Assembly (NCBI RefSeq): GCF_008704655.1
Contig: NZ_CP023688.1
Location: 6,067,501-6,131,500, forward strand
Length of the DNA: 64,000 nucleotides
DNA from: Streptomyces rimosus
Lineage (GTDB): Bacteria; Actinomycetota; Actinomycetes; Streptomycetales; Streptomycetaceae
Direction of reading: 5' to 3'
Of this stretch, positions 50,903 to 59,607 are shown in pieces. The position numbers were made by a program, and so were the translations under genes. The notes beneath the pieces are model-generated. The model saw only the letters and a list, made by a program, of their open reading frames with translations, did not search any database and was not told where the DNA came from. The number at the start of each line of letters is the position of its first letter. Positions within the stretch are counted from its first letter, which is position 1.

Positions 50903-52864
50903 ATGGTTCGAGAAGGATCGTCGCCCGAGGGGCCGCGTCCTACCTCGGTTCTCGCGTGGATACTGCCCGCCGCGGCCACCGCGGTGGCCGCGGCCGTCGC
51001 CACCGCGACGGTTCCCTCGCAGGCGAGCACGCCGGTCATCTGGATCGGCGCGGTCGCCACCGTGGCGGTCGCGCTGGTGACCGGTGAGGTCTCCCGTCGC
51101 GGCCGGGCGCTCGCCGCGCTGCGTGAGCGGACCGCGACCCAGCAGGCCGCGCTCGGCCGGCAGGAGGCCGAGACCGTCCGGCTGGCCGAGGAACTGCTGC
51201 CCGAGGTGGTGGCCCGGCTCAGTCACGGCGAGTTCCCCGAGGACGTGTACGCCGCGATGACCGAGCGGATCACGCGTCATGCGCGTGAGGCGGGTCTGAC
51301 GCCCGAGTTCACCGCGGCGCACCAGGCCGTACTGCGCTCCGTTCTCGACGCCGTCGTCGGCGAGGAGGACCTCCGCGAGTCCGCCCAGCGCGCGTTCGTG
51401 AACATCGCCCGCCGTGTACAGGCGATCGTCCACCAACAGGCGCAGGAACTGCGGGACATGGAGGACCGGCACGGCCAGTCCCCGGACGTCTTCGGTGACC
51501 TGCTGCGCCTGGACCACGGTACGGCCCTGATCGGCCGCCTCGCCGACTCCATCGCCGTCCTCGGTGGCGCGCGCCCCGGCCGCCAGTGGAGCCGAGCGGT
51601 TCCGCTGTTCAGCGTGCTGCGCGGCGCGATGTCCCGGATCATCGACTACCAGCGCGTCGAGCTGCACTCCGTGTCGGAGGTCGCGGTCGTCGGTACCGCC
51701 GTCGAGCCGCTGATCCACGCCCTCGCCGAGCTGCTCGACAACGCCACCCGCTACTCCCCGCCGCAGACCCGGGTGCACCTGACCGCCGTCGAGGTGCAGT
51801 CCGGTATCGCCGTGGAGATCGAGGACGGCGGCGTCAGCATGAGCGAGGAGGCCCGCAAGCGGGCCGAGCGGATGCTCCAGCAGGCGCAGCAGGGCATCGA
51901 CGTCAACGACCTGGGCGAGACTCCGCGGCTCGGCCTCGCGGTGGTCGGTCGGCTGGCGCAGGCGTACAACTTCCAGGTTTCGCTGCGGCCTTCCGCGTAC
52001 GGCGGTGTGCGCGCGGTGCTGATCGTTCCGCAGGACCTGATCACCACGGCCGCCGCGACCGGCCGCGCGCACGGCATCGGCGCGTCCTCCGGCCCGCGTA
52101 CGGCCCGTACGGAGCGCCGCGAGGTGAGCGCGGCCCCGCAGGCCACCGGCCCCCGGCACGCCGCACCGGCCCCGTCCGTACCGGCGGCCCAGGCCCGTAA
52201 CGGATTCCCGACCCAGTCCCAGAACGGCTTCTCGGCTCAGGCTCAAGCCCAGAACGGCTTCCCGCCCCAGGCTCAAGCCCAGCCCCCGGCTTCGGCTCCG
52301 TTCGCGCCGTCGATGCCCCCTGCCGCAGCGGCAGTGCCCCAGCAGTTCCGGGACGACGTCCGGGAGGAGACCCAGGATGACCTCCCCGTGGTGACCGAGC
52401 GGACCGCCAACGGGCTGCCGCAGCGGCGCCGCAAGTCCCGTGCCACCGCGCCCGTGCCCCCGGCGACCCCTGGTGCGCACGCGGCTCCCGCCGCCTCCCC
52501 GCCCGCCGTTCCCTCCACCGGAGGGACGGAGAGCGCCGCGCCGGTGCAGCCCGGCATGTGGCTCGCCGCGTTCCAGAGCGGTCTGTCCGGCGAAAGTCAC
52601 TCGGGACAGTCGGGGCAGTCAGGCCGGGCGAATGCCTCGGGCCAGGCGAACGCGTCGGGGCAGACGGGCCAGCCGGAACGTTTCGGCAACACGGATACGT
52701 CGGGTCGGCCGGGGCACCTGCGCCCGGACCCGCCCGCCGAGCAGTCCGGCCCGGTCACCGACCGGACCGGCAACCCGGCCCCCGCGGCCGGTACGGGGAC
52801 TTCAGTCAGTGCCGCAAGTGCAGCCAGTGAGAAGAGTGACGAGTCGTCGGAAAAGAGTGAGTAG
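50903..52864 (+). CDS. cvnA: conservon sensor histidine kinase-like protein CvnA
   Basis: A 653-residue membrane-associated sensor kinase homologue, first gene of a conservon. Two N-terminal membrane helices (SVLAWILPAAATAVAAAVAT; TPVIWIGAVATVAVALVTGE) are followed by a helical dimerisation region with LRLDHGTALIGRLADS (candidate phospho-His) and a HATPase domain: N box ALAELLDNATRYSPP, G1 EIEDGGVSMSE, G2 GLAVVGRLA. After about residue 385 the tail is long and disordered, with QNGF/QAQ repeats and GQSGQSG-type repeats. In S. coelicolor CvnA is thought to sense a signal and act on CvnB-D. The ATG at 50903 has AGGG upstream. Confidence 0.88.
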   Translation: MVREGSSPEGPRPTSVLAWILPAAATAVAAAVATATVPSQASTPVIWIGAVATVAVALVTGEVSRRGRALAALRERTATQQAALGRQEAETVRLAEELLPEVVARLSHGEFPEDVYAAMTERITRHAREAGLTPEFTAAHQAVLRSVLDAVVGEEDLRESAQRAFVNIARRVQAIVHQQAQELRDMEDRHGQSPDVFGDLLRLDHGTALIGRLADSIAVLGGARPGRQWSRAVPLFSVLRGAMSRIIDYQRVELHSVSEVAVVGTAVEPLIHALAELLDNATRYSPPQTRVHLTAVEVQSGIAVEIEDGGVSMSEEARKRAERMLQQAQQGIDVNDLGETPRLGLAVVGRLAQAYNFQVSLRPSAYGGVRAVLIVPQDLITTAAATGRAHGIGASSGPRTARTERREVSAAPQATGPRHAAPAPSVPAAQARNGFPTQSQNGFSAQAQAQNGFPPQAQAQPPASAPFAPSMPPAAAAVPQQFRDDVREETQDDLPVVTERTANGLPQRRRKSRATAPVPPATPGAHAAPAASPPAVPSTGGTESAAPVQPGMWLAAFQSGLSGESHSGQSGQSGRANASGQANASGQTGQPERFGNTDTSGRPGHLRPDPPAEQSGPVTDRTGNPAPAAGTGTSVSAASAASEKSDESSEKSE

Positions 52865-52866
52865 CC

Positions 52867-53274
52867 ATGATTCAGCACCGGCCCAACATGGACTGGATGC
52901 TCAAGGACCTCGCGGAGAGCGTTCCGCAGACCCGTCACGTGGTCGTGCTGTCCTCGGACGGCCTGCGCATGGCCCAGTACGGTACGGACACCGATACCGC
53001 CGACCGGCTGGCCGCGGCCTGCGCCGGCCTGCAGAGCCTGGCGGGCGCGGTGGCCGCGGAGTTTCCGCACAGCGACGGCCGGATGCGCATGGTCGTGATC
53101 GAACTGGACGGTGGCTTCTTCTACTTGATGGCCGCGGGCGCCGGCGCTTATCTGGCGGTCCTGGCCGATGAGGGTGTGGACGCCGGGCTGATAGGGCAGC
53201 GGATGCGGGACCTGGTGGCCCGTATCGGCGAGCACCTCAGCAGCCCACCGCGCCACGACGGACAGGGCGCATGA
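52867..53274 (+). CDS. cvnB: conservon roadblock/LC7 protein CvnB
   Basis: A 135-residue roadblock/LC7-domain protein. The fold covers most of it: MDWMLKDLAESVPQTRHVVV, LSSDGLRMAQYGT, AACAGLQSLAGAVAAEF and MVVIELDGGFFYLMAAGAG. Such proteins bind or activate small GTPases, matching the GTPase CvnD in the same operon (MglB/MglA-like). It starts 2 bp after the cvnA stop, so translation is probably coupled. Confidence 0.92.
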   Translation: MIQHRPNMDWMLKDLAESVPQTRHVVVLSSDGLRMAQYGTDTDTADRLAAACAGLQSLAGAVAAEFPHSDGRMRMVVIELDGGFFYLMAAGAGAYLAVLADEGVDAGLIGQRMRDLVARIGEHLSSPPRHDGQGA

Positions 53275-53347
53275 TCCAGGGCGGCGAACGGATCGGCAGG
53301 CGGCCGGGGCCGCACGGGGGCACGGCAGGGCGAAGCGGGGACACGGC

Positions 53348-53710
53348 ATGAGCGGAGCGGACCAGGACTGGGAGGACCAGAGCCCCGAGCGGCTCTACGT
53401 GATCACCGGCGGGCGCAGCGGCGCCTCCGGCCACACCACCTCTCTCGACCTGGTCACGCTGATCGTGTCGAAAACCGGCCCGCAACCGGGCATGCAGCCG
53501 GAGCAGGCGTCGATCATCCGGCTGTGCCACTCCCCGCTCTCCGTGGCGGAACTCTCCGCCTACCTGCAGTTGCCGGTCAGCGTGGTCACCGTCCTGCTCG
53601 GTGACCTGCTGGCCGACGGGCGGGTGGTGGCACGCGCGCCCGTGCCGCCCGCCCAACTTCCCGACCGTGCCCTTATTGAGGCGGTGATCCATGGACTTCA
53701 AAAGCTCTGA
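53348..53710 (+). CDS. cvnC: conservon DUF742 protein CvnC
   Basis: A 120-residue DUF742 protein, the third conservon component. DUF742 proteins look like winged helix-turn-helix folds: VTLIVSKTGPQPGMQPEQAS, IIRLCHSPLSVAELSAYLQL, PVSVVTVLLGDLLADGRVV. The N-terminal RLYVITGGRSGASG segment is also typical. DNA binding has not been shown as far as I know; it may instead bridge CvnB and CvnD. It overlaps cvnD by 20 bp. Confidence 0.92.
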   Translation: MSGADQDWEDQSPERLYVITGGRSGASGHTTSLDLVTLIVSKTGPQPGMQPEQASIIRLCHSPLSVAELSAYLQLPVSVVTVLLGDLLADGRVVARAPVPPAQLPDRALIEAVIHGLQKL

Positions 53711-54314
53711 GACGCTCGTCGAACACCCCGCCCAGGGGCCGCGGAGCGAGGACGAACTGCCCGAGACCGCCGCGGCCGCGGTCAAGGTGGTGATCGTGGG
53801 CGGATTCGGGGTCGGCAAGACGACCCTGGTGGGCTCGGTGAGCGAGATCCGCCCGCTGACCACCGAGGAAACGATGACCCAGGCCGGTGTCGGCGTGGAC
53901 GACATCGTCGGCATCGAGCGCAAGACCTCGACGACCGTCGCGATGGACTTCGGCCGCATCAGCCTCAACGAGGAACTGGTGCTGTACCTGTTCGGCACGC
54001 CGGGCCAGCAGCGCTTCTGGTTCCTGTGGAACGGCCTGTTCGACGGCGCGCTGGGCGCGGTGGTCCTCGTCGACACCCGCCGCCTGGAGGTCAGCTTCGA
54101 CGTCATCGGGCGCCTGGAGGAACGCGGCGTCCCGTTCGTCGTCGCCATCAACTCCTTCCCGGACGCGCCCGTCCACCCCGTCGAGGAGATACGGGGCGCC
54201 CTCGACCTGCCCCCGGAGGTGCCGATCGTCGAGTGCGACGCCCGGCTGCGGTCCTCCAGCCGGGACGTGCTGATGACGCTGATGCGGTATCTGCATTCGC
54301 TGGCGGTGAGCTGA
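53691..54314 (+). CDS. cvnD: conservon Ras-like GTPase CvnD
   Basis: A 207-residue small GTPase of the MglA/CvnD type. P-loop VVIVGGFGVGKTTLVGS (residues about 33-49), switch region with TEETMTQAGVGVDD, switch II DFGRISLNEELVLYLFGTPGQQRFW (a G3-like GTPGQ in place of DxxGQ), and base-recognition AINSF where Ras has NKxD. The atypical G3 and G4 are normal for this family. It overlaps cvnC and is the last conservon gene. CvnB would be its regulator, and signalling starts at the CvnA membrane protein. Confidence 0.92.
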   Translation: MDFKSSETLVEHPAQGPRSEDELPETAAAAVKVVIVGGFGVGKTTLVGSVSEIRPLTTEETMTQAGVGVDDIVGIERKTSTTVAMDFGRISLNEELVLYLFGTPGQQRFWFLWNGLFDGALGAVVLVDTRRLEVSFDVIGRLEERGVPFVVAINSFPDAPVHPVEEIRGALDLPPEVPIVECDARLRSSSRDVLMTLMRYLHSLAVS

Positions 54315-54703
54315 GCCGGTCCGTCCGCTCGTGGAGGGTCGAGACGACTGCCGGGTGGCCGGCCGTACAAGCCGAGCGGAAAGCCCAGGAGTAAGCGCTT
54401 ACATCTGCACGGGAGCGACGCCCGCGAGCCCGGCAGAAGCTGCGAATCGGGGAGTTCAGGAGTTCGGGAGGTTCGGGGAGTCAGGGGGGGTGAGGGGGGC
54501 GAGGAAGCAGGAGACTCAAGGGGTTCGGGGGAACCCGTGGGGTACGAAGAACCCGAGGCGATCGCAGCACGCCATCGGGCGGCCATCGCCCCTCTCGAAC
54601 CATCCCAATTACTCCCAAATCCCTCCCTTGCGCTTCGGTACCGGCGCCTCCTCCCGCATAATCCAAATCTCACCGGTAACTCCTTCACCGAGAGGTCACC
54701 CGC
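54315..54703. other. intergenic region with palindrome and G tracts
   Basis: 389 bp before the mbtH gene. It holds the GTAAGCGCTTAC palindrome and, from 54449 to 54543, a purine-rich plus strand with many runs of three to seven G. No gene is supported. Confidence 0.5.
54391..54402. promoter_or_regulatory. LacI-type palindrome upstream of mbtH
   Basis: GTAAGCGCTTAC is a perfect 12-bp inverted repeat with the LacI-family central CG, in intergenic DNA about 300 bp before mbtH. The same 12-mer occurs inside the TauE gene (13030-13041), so chance cannot be excluded. Confidence 0.4.
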
Positions 54704-54913
54704 ATGACGAACCCCTTCGAAGACCCGGAGGCGCAGTACCACGTCCTGACGAACGACGAGAACCAGCACTCGCTGTGGCCGGCGTTCGCGGAGATCCCGG
54801 CCGGCTGGCAGAGCGTGTACGGTCCGGAGGGTCGTCAGGCGTGCCTGGACTACGTCGAGGAGCACTGGACCGACATGCGGCCCCGCAGCCTGGCGGAGGC
54901 CATGGCCGACTGA
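54704..54913 (+). CDS. mbtH: MbtH-like protein
   Basis: A 69-residue MbtH-family chaperone of non-ribosomal peptide synthetase adenylation domains. It shows the signature nearly complete: [23 protein letters not shown]...PAGW (N-E-x-Q-x-S-x-W-P) and [25 protein letters not shown] precedes the ATG. Such genes normally sit in NRPS clusters; here no NRPS or siderophore gene is nearby, so it is an orphan that may serve NRPSs elsewhere in the genome. It ends at a strong bidirectional hairpin. Confidence 0.95.
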   Translation: MTNPFEDPEAQYHVLTNDENQHSLWPAFAEIPAGWQSVYGPEGRQACLDYVEEHWTDMRPRSLAEAMAD

Positions 54914-54924
54914 GTACGCGTACT

Positions 54925-54967
54925 GAATGGGAGGTACCACTCCGGCGCGGAGTGGTACCTCCCATTC
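54925..54967. terminator. bidirectional terminator between mbtH and the acyltransferase
   Basis: GAATGGGAGGTACCACTCCG (54925-54944) is the exact reverse complement of 54948-54967, with a 3-nt loop. A perfect 20-bp stem lies between convergent genes. Confidence 0.85.
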
Positions 54968-55005
54968 ACGCTTCATCAGCTCTTCCCACCCCACCCCCCC
55001 CGCTG

Positions 55006-56247
55006 CTAGACCAGCGTCAACCGCAGCGCGAACGCCGCGAACCCCACCGCCAGCGCCCCCGCGCACACCCGCCGCCCCCGCGACACCCCAGTCCACGGCG
55101 TCTCCAGCCGTCTCGCCACCCGGGCGATGAGCACGAGCGTGACGGCGAAGAGCGGCAGCCACGGCAGGCGGGTCGCCATCCAGGTGGGGAAGTCCGGGGC
55201 GGTGGTCAGGCCCTGCACCGTCGTACCGACGAAGGAGGCAGGTACGGCGATCGCGAGCATCGCCGTCTGGTGCCAGCACAGGATCGTCATCGCGGACCGG
55301 TTGACGGCCGTGACCGGCGCCCACAGCGCGGGCCGTCGCAGCAGGTCCGCTATTCGGTCGCGCAGCAGGATCGCCGCGCCGGACTGCGCCGCGGCCAGGG
55401 CGATGACGAGCAGCGACGGCGGGTGCGAGTTCGTACGGTCGTGGCCGGGGACGCCGACCAGGCTCGCCGGATAGTGGAAGACGAGGAGCAGCAGCGCGAA
55501 GAGTGCCGTGCCCCCGGCGAACAGCAGCCAGGCGCCGCGCCTGCCGAGCCGCTTCTCGCCCCAGGAGACGCCCAGTTGGTAGCCGAACATCCAGCCGGGG
55601 ATCAGGCTGATCAGCGTGACCCAGTACGGTATGGAGTCGGCGAACGGCCCGTAGCGCAGGAAGTCCATGACGGCGATGACCGCCGCCAGCGGTGCCGCCG
55701 CCCAGCCCCCGAGCCGCCGCGAAGCCGCCATGCAGTACGGGGTCAGCGCCGTCACCATCGCGTACACACCGACGAACCACAGCGGTTGGACGACCAGGGT
55801 GGCGGCCGTGTGCAGGGTCGTGACGGGCACTCCGGCCGCGTACAGGACGGCGGCGAGCACGGCCCAGACGGCGGTGACGCCGACGGCCGGCCGCAACAGC
55901 CGGGCCAGGCGGCCGCGCAGCCAGTCGCCCGGTGTCGCGCCCCGCTCGGCGGCGCGTCGGAAGGACAGGACGGAGGCGTAGCCGCCGACGAGGAAGAAGA
56001 TGCCCAGCATCTGGAGCACCCAGGTGATCGGCGCCAGCGGGGCGAACGAGGACAGCGGGCTGGCGTTGTGCAGCGAACTGTCGGCGTCACGGACGAACCC
56101 GCCGACGAGCCAGTGACCGGTCGGCACGGCCAGCAGCGCCAGCGCCCGCAGTCCGTCGACGGCCCGGTCACGCAGGACCGGGTCGGGGCCGCCGGTGGCC
56201 GGGTAGGGGCGCGGGGTACGGGGGCGGGACCGTTCGTCCAGGCTCAT
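55006..56247 (-). CDS. acyltransferase 3 family membrane protein
   Basis: A 413-residue integral membrane protein with about ten helices, of the acyltransferase 3 (OafA/NodX-like) family. The first helix has RAVDGLRALALLAVPTGHWL with the conserved Arg and His, and the second HNASPLSSFAPLAPITWVLQMLGIFF carries the family pattern. Later helices include FVGVYAMVTALTPYCMAASR and MTILCWHQTAMLAIAVP. Such enzymes transfer acyl groups to sugars or lipids of the cell envelope. The ATG at 56247 is used because the extended frame upstream is Arg-rich and improbable. The acceptor is unknown. Confidence 0.85.
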   Translation of the reverse strand: MSLDERSRPRTPRPYPATGGPDPVLRDRAVDGLRALALLAVPTGHWLVGGFVRDADSSLHNASPLSSFAPLAPITWVLQMLGIFFLVGGYASVLSFRRAAERGATPGDWLRGRLARLLRPAVGVTAVWAVLAAVLYAAGVPVTTLHTAATLVVQPLWFVGVYAMVTALTPYCMAASRRLGGWAAAPLAAVIAVMDFLRYGPFADSIPYWVTLISLIPGWMFGYQLGVSWGEKRLGRRGAWLLFAGGTALFALLLLVFHYPASLVGVPGHDRTNSHPPSLLVIALAAAQSGAAILLRDRIADLLRRPALWAPVTAVNRSAMTILCWHQTAMLAIAVPASFVGTTVQGLTTAPDFPTWMATRLPWLPLFAVTLVLIARVARRLETPWTGVSRGRRVCAGALAVGFAAFALRLTLV

Positions 56248-56559
56248 GCTCCGGCACCCGGTCTTCCGGTGGGACGCGGCATGGCAGCATTCCTCTCCTC
56301 GCACACGGCCGGCCCGCGGGGTGCCGCGGGCCGGCCGGAAGTCCGTCATGAAGGCGATCGCCGATCGACCTCCATGCTGGTGCGAGGAGCGGCGGAACAC
56401 AGTCGGGCCAGGGCCCGGATCGTGGTGGGGCAAACCCTCCTGTACGCCTGGGTGCCAGCACCCCATGGGGCGCGGACGAACGCTCACGCGCTCCCCGGGA
56501 CGGCGCGAGCGCAATCGTCACGCGCCCTACGGCGCCCCTTTGTTCGTATCATCGGCCCC
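56248..56559. other. divergent intergenic region
   Basis: 312 bp between the acyltransferase and DUF1707 genes, presumably holding both promoters. No gene is supported. Confidence 0.4.
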
Positions 56560-57162
56560 ATGACCGCCAAGACTCCGGAACCCGCCGCCTGGGGCGAGCT
56601 GCGCGCCTCCCACTCCGACCGGGACGCGGTGGTGGAGCAGCTCAGGGGGGCGGCGGCCGAGGGCCGTCTCGACCTCGACGAGTTGGAGGAGCGGCTGGAA
56701 CAGGCGCTCACCGCTAAGACCTTCGCCGACCTGGCCCCGCTCACCGCCGACCTGCCCCGCTCCGCCTCCGTACTGGACCCGGGCGAGCCGCTGGTCCTCA
56801 AGGGCGGTTTCCACGGCGCCGCCCGTACGGGACGCTGGCGGGTGCCCGCGCACATCACCGCGCACGGCGGCATGGGCGGCGTCCGGCTCGACTTCACACG
56901 CACCGAGTGCCGACTTCCCGAGGTCGAGGTGGAGGTGTACGGCGAGATGGCGGGCGTCACGGTGATCATCCCCGAGGGCTGGGCCGCGGACACCGACGGC
57001 ATCACCACCGGCACGGGCGCCCTCAGGAACAAGACCACCCCCGACCGGCTCCCGGACACCCCGCTGATCCGCCTCACCGGCTCCGTCGGGATGGCGGGCG
57101 TGGTGATCCGCCACCCCAACGCCCGCGAACGCCGGGCGCTGAAGCGCGAGCAGGGGAAGTAG
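56560..57162 (+). CDS. DUF1707 domain protein with LiaF-like C-terminal domain
   Basis: A 200-residue cytoplasmic protein. Residues about 13-67 are a DUF1707 (SHOCT-like) helical module: ELRASHSDRDAVVEQLRGAA, EGRLDLDELEERLEQALTAK, TFADLAPLTADLP. Residues 75-190 form a beta-rich segment (GGVRLDFTRTECRLPEVEVE, VYGEMAGVTVIIPEGWAADT) similar to the C-terminal domain of LiaF/DUF2154 proteins that respond to cell-wall stress. No membrane helix is present. The exact role is unknown; a link to envelope stress is inference from the family. The next feature downstream is a tRNA gene on the other strand. Confidence 0.87.
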   Translation: MTAKTPEPAAWGELRASHSDRDAVVEQLRGAAAEGRLDLDELEERLEQALTAKTFADLAPLTADLPRSASVLDPGEPLVLKGGFHGAARTGRWRVPAHITAHGGMGGVRLDFTRTECRLPEVEVEVYGEMAGVTVIIPEGWAADTDGITTGTGALRNKTTPDRLPDTPLIRLTGSVGMAGVVIRHPNARERRALKREQGK

Positions 57163-57314
57163 GCGACGTCGTACGCCGGGCGGGTGGCGGGGCGCGCAGC
57201 GGTAGCGCGTCGGCACCTGCCGCCACGGCCCTACGAAGAGTCACGGAAGACGCGGTGACCGGCGAGGCGTCTTCACACCGCCGTACCCACGGGCGCCCGG
57301 CGGTGAGGGATGTG

Positions 57315-57387
57315 CGCCCCCGGCAGGACTCGAACCTGCGGCCAAGTGCTTAGAAGGCACCTGCTCTATCCACTGAGCTACGGGGGC
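57315..57387 (-). tRNA. tRNA-Arg (anticodon UCU)
   Basis: The minus strand folds as a 73-nt tRNA: acceptor GCCCCCG pairs with CGGGGGC, the D arm starts GCTCAGTGG, the anticodon stem GGTGC/GCACT encloses loop CTTCTAA with anticodon TCT (reads AGA), and the T arm has GGTTCGAGTCC. CCA is not encoded. AGA is very rare in this GC-rich genome. Confidence 0.95.
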
Positions 57388-57690
57388 CAGATGGTGGGCG
57401 TGGATCACGGGCCGCCGACAAGGATAGGGCTCCGTGTGCCTCGTCCCGGTTGCTTCACCTCCGTGGCACGTTGTGGAGGTTCGGTGAAGCGGTCCCGATA
57501 ATCGCAGGCAGGTACGAATTCTGCATCGCTTTTGGCGCCTCACGCGTCGGGTGTTGTGCACTCGTTATGCCTGCGCCCCTCTGATCGCGACTGCCTCATG
57601 CGTCGCTGATCCCGTTCTGTACCGATTTACGCGGCGCGCACAGAGGGCTATACGCTTCAAAAACCCGCCAAAATTGGGCATTCTGCACCT
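57388..57690. other. intergenic region before the GTPase pair
   Basis: 303 bp, locally less GC-rich than the rest (57650-57685 especially). No gene is seen; it should contain promoters for the rightward GTPase operon and the leftward tRNA. Confidence 0.45.
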
Positions 57691-59607
57691 GTGGCAACCT
57701 TGGACGTACAACCCCGGCTCCTTGACGTTCTGTCCGCGCTGCGCGACCGCGTCGACGCCGCGCGCTTCCCGCTGCCACTGCCCGGCGCCGCCCGCGCCCG
57801 GCGCACCCGGTCCGAATTGCTGGACCAGCTCGACGACTATGTGATGCCCCGGCTGCGCTCTCCTCAGGCCCCGTTGCTCGCGGTCATCGGCGGATCGACC
57901 GGGGCCGGCAAGTCCACGCTCGTCAATTCGCTGGTCGGCCGTCGTGTCAGCGAGGCCGGCGTGCTGCGGCCGACGACGCGTACGCCGGTGCTCGTATGCC
58001 ATCCGGACGACCGGCACTGGTTCGCCGACCGGCGCGTACTGCCGCAGTTCACCCGGGTGCGGGTGCCCGTGCAGGACGGCCCCGACGCCATGGAGGCGTA
58101 CGACGGGACGGGCCCGTACGACGAAACGCGTGCGTACGTCGAAACGCACCCGTACGACGAAACGGGCCCGTACGGCGGGGCGGGGCCGTACGGCGGGGCG
58201 GGGCCGTACGGCGGGGCGGGGCCGTACGAGGGCGGAGACTCCCGGGCGGGCGGGAAATCGGCTTCCGAAGGCGGCGGGGGCGCGAGCGGCCCGGCCGTGG
58301 CCCGTGGCCCCGGCGGGCCGACGGGGGCCGGGAGCGCGGTGGGCATGGTGCGCGCGGCGGGCGTGGCGCCCCTGCGCATCGAGACGGACCCGGCGCTCCC
58401 CAGCGGCCTGGCCCTCCTGGACGCCCCGGACATCGACTCGCTCGTCGCGCGCAACCGGGAACTGGCCGCCGAGCTGATCTGCGCGGCCGACGTATGGGTC
58501 CTGGTCACCACCGCCGCCCGGTACGCGGACGCGGTGCCGTGGCACCTGCTGCGTACGGCGAAGGAGTACGACGTCACGCTGGTGACGGTGCTGGACCGGG
58601 TGCCGCACCAGATCGCCTCCGACATCTCGGCGCGGTACGCGGCACTGCTGACCCGCGCCGGGCTCGGCGACGTGCCCCGCTTCACCATCCCCGAACTGCC
58701 CGAGTCGGCCGGCGGCGGCAGCGGCCTGCTGCCCGCCACGGCGGTCGCGGCGCTGCGGCGCTGGCTGGAGCGGCACGCCCAGGACACCGCGGTACGGAAC
58801 GCGGCGGCAGCCCGTACCACTGCCGGGGTCCTCGCCTCGCTGCGCTCCCGTATGCCTGCCCTCGCCGGTGCCTCCGCCGCCCAGCACGCGGCCGCGGTCC
58901 GGCTGGCCGACCAGGTGGAGCAGGCGTACGAGGAGGCGGCGGCACGGGTGCGGCGGGAGATCGAACAGGGGGAGGTGCTGTCCGGGGACGCGCGGGCCCA
59001 CTGGCGCGACCACGAACTCGGCGGCCGCCCCGACGAACTCCTGGACGCGCTCACCCACGGCCTCACCTCCCTGCTGCGCTGCGCCGTGGAACAGGCCGAC
59101 GAGCGGGCCGCCGACGCGTGGCGCCGGGACCCCGCGTCGGCCGACGCGCCCCTGGCCGAGGTGGCGGAGGTGGCGGCCTCGGCAGCCCGCCTGGGCGTCG
59201 TCGTACGGCGCTGGCGGCGCTGCCTGGAGGAACTGGCGGAGGAGGGCGTACGGGAGGCCCGCGCGGCCCGCGGCGTACGTACGGGGCGCGGGACCGTGCG
59301 GGCCGGAGAACGGACCAGGGCCGCGGCCGACCCCGAGGAAGCGGCGGCCCTGCTGGCCACCACGCTGCTGGGCGGCCGGCGGGCCCGTACGGCGGGCGAT
59401 GCGCTCGCGGAACTGATGGGGGCTCAGGCAGCGCTACGGCTGCGCGACCGGGGCGGCCGGCTGCTCGAAACGTACCTTCAGCGCGCGTTGGACGGCGAAC
59501 GGGAGCGGCGCTTGGCGCCGCTGGAGTCGCTGGGCGTACGGCCGGAACACCAGGCCGCGCTGATCGCCGCGCTGTCTCTGCTTCAGAAGGAGAGGGTGAC
59601 GCGGTGA
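57691..59607 (+). CDS. dynamin-like/YfjP-type GTPase 1
   Basis: A 638-residue GTPase. P-loop [10 protein letters not shown] (residues 67-76), a threonine switch near PTTRTPV, a G3-like [10 protein letters not shown] and base-recognition VTVLDRVP are followed by a long helical region ([20 protein letters not shown] onward) rich in Ala/Arg heptads. Between P-loop and G3 there is an insertion of roughly 90 low-complexity residues, including a tandem GPYGGA repeat. The GTG start is the only one before the family core. Its stop overlaps the second GTPase start (GTGA), so the pair is made together, as in other actinomycetes. Bacterial dynamin-like proteins remodel or sense membranes; this role is inferred. 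Confidence 0.82.
   Translation: MATLDVQPRLLDVLSALRDRVDAARFPLPLPGAARARRTRSELLDQLDDYVMPRLRSPQAPLLAVIGGSTGAGKSTLVNSLVGRRVSEAGVLRPTTRTPVLVCHPDDRHWFADRRVLPQFTRVRVPVQDGPDAMEAYDGTGPYDETRAYVETHPYDETGPYGGAGPYGGAGPYGGAGPYEGGDSRAGGKSASEGGGGASGPAVARGPGGPTGAGSAVGMVRAAGVAPLRIETDPALPSGLALLDAPDIDSLVARNRELAAELICAADVWVLVTTAARYADAVPWHLLRTAKEYDVTLVTVLDRVPHQIASDISARYAALLTRAGLGDVPRFTIPELPESAGGGSGLLPATAVAALRRWLERHAQDTAVRNAAAARTTAGVLASLRSRMPALAGASAAQHAAAVRLADQVEQAYEEAAARVRREIEQGEVLSGDARAHWRDHELGGRPDELLDALTHGLTSLLRCAVEQADERAADAWRRDPASADAPLAEVAEVAASAARLGVVVRRWRRCLEELAEEGVREARAARGVRTGRGTVRAGERTRAAADPEEAAALLATTLLGGRRARTAGDALAELMGAQAALRLRDRGGRLLETYLQRALDGERERRLAPLESLGVRPEHQAALIAALSLLQKERVTR
58160..58230 (+). repeat. in-frame tandem repeat encoding GPYGGA units
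   Basis: Near-perfect 18-bp units (CGGGGCCGTACGGCGGGG) repeat about three times inside GTPase 1, preceded by looser YDET/YVET units. Variable-number slippage is likely. Confidence 0.8.

Noticed and set aside
54331..57162. 943-codon plus-strand frame through mbtH and the acyltransferase
   Set aside because: Fusion of non-coding and antisense DNA; only the last 200 codons (DUF1707 protein) are real.
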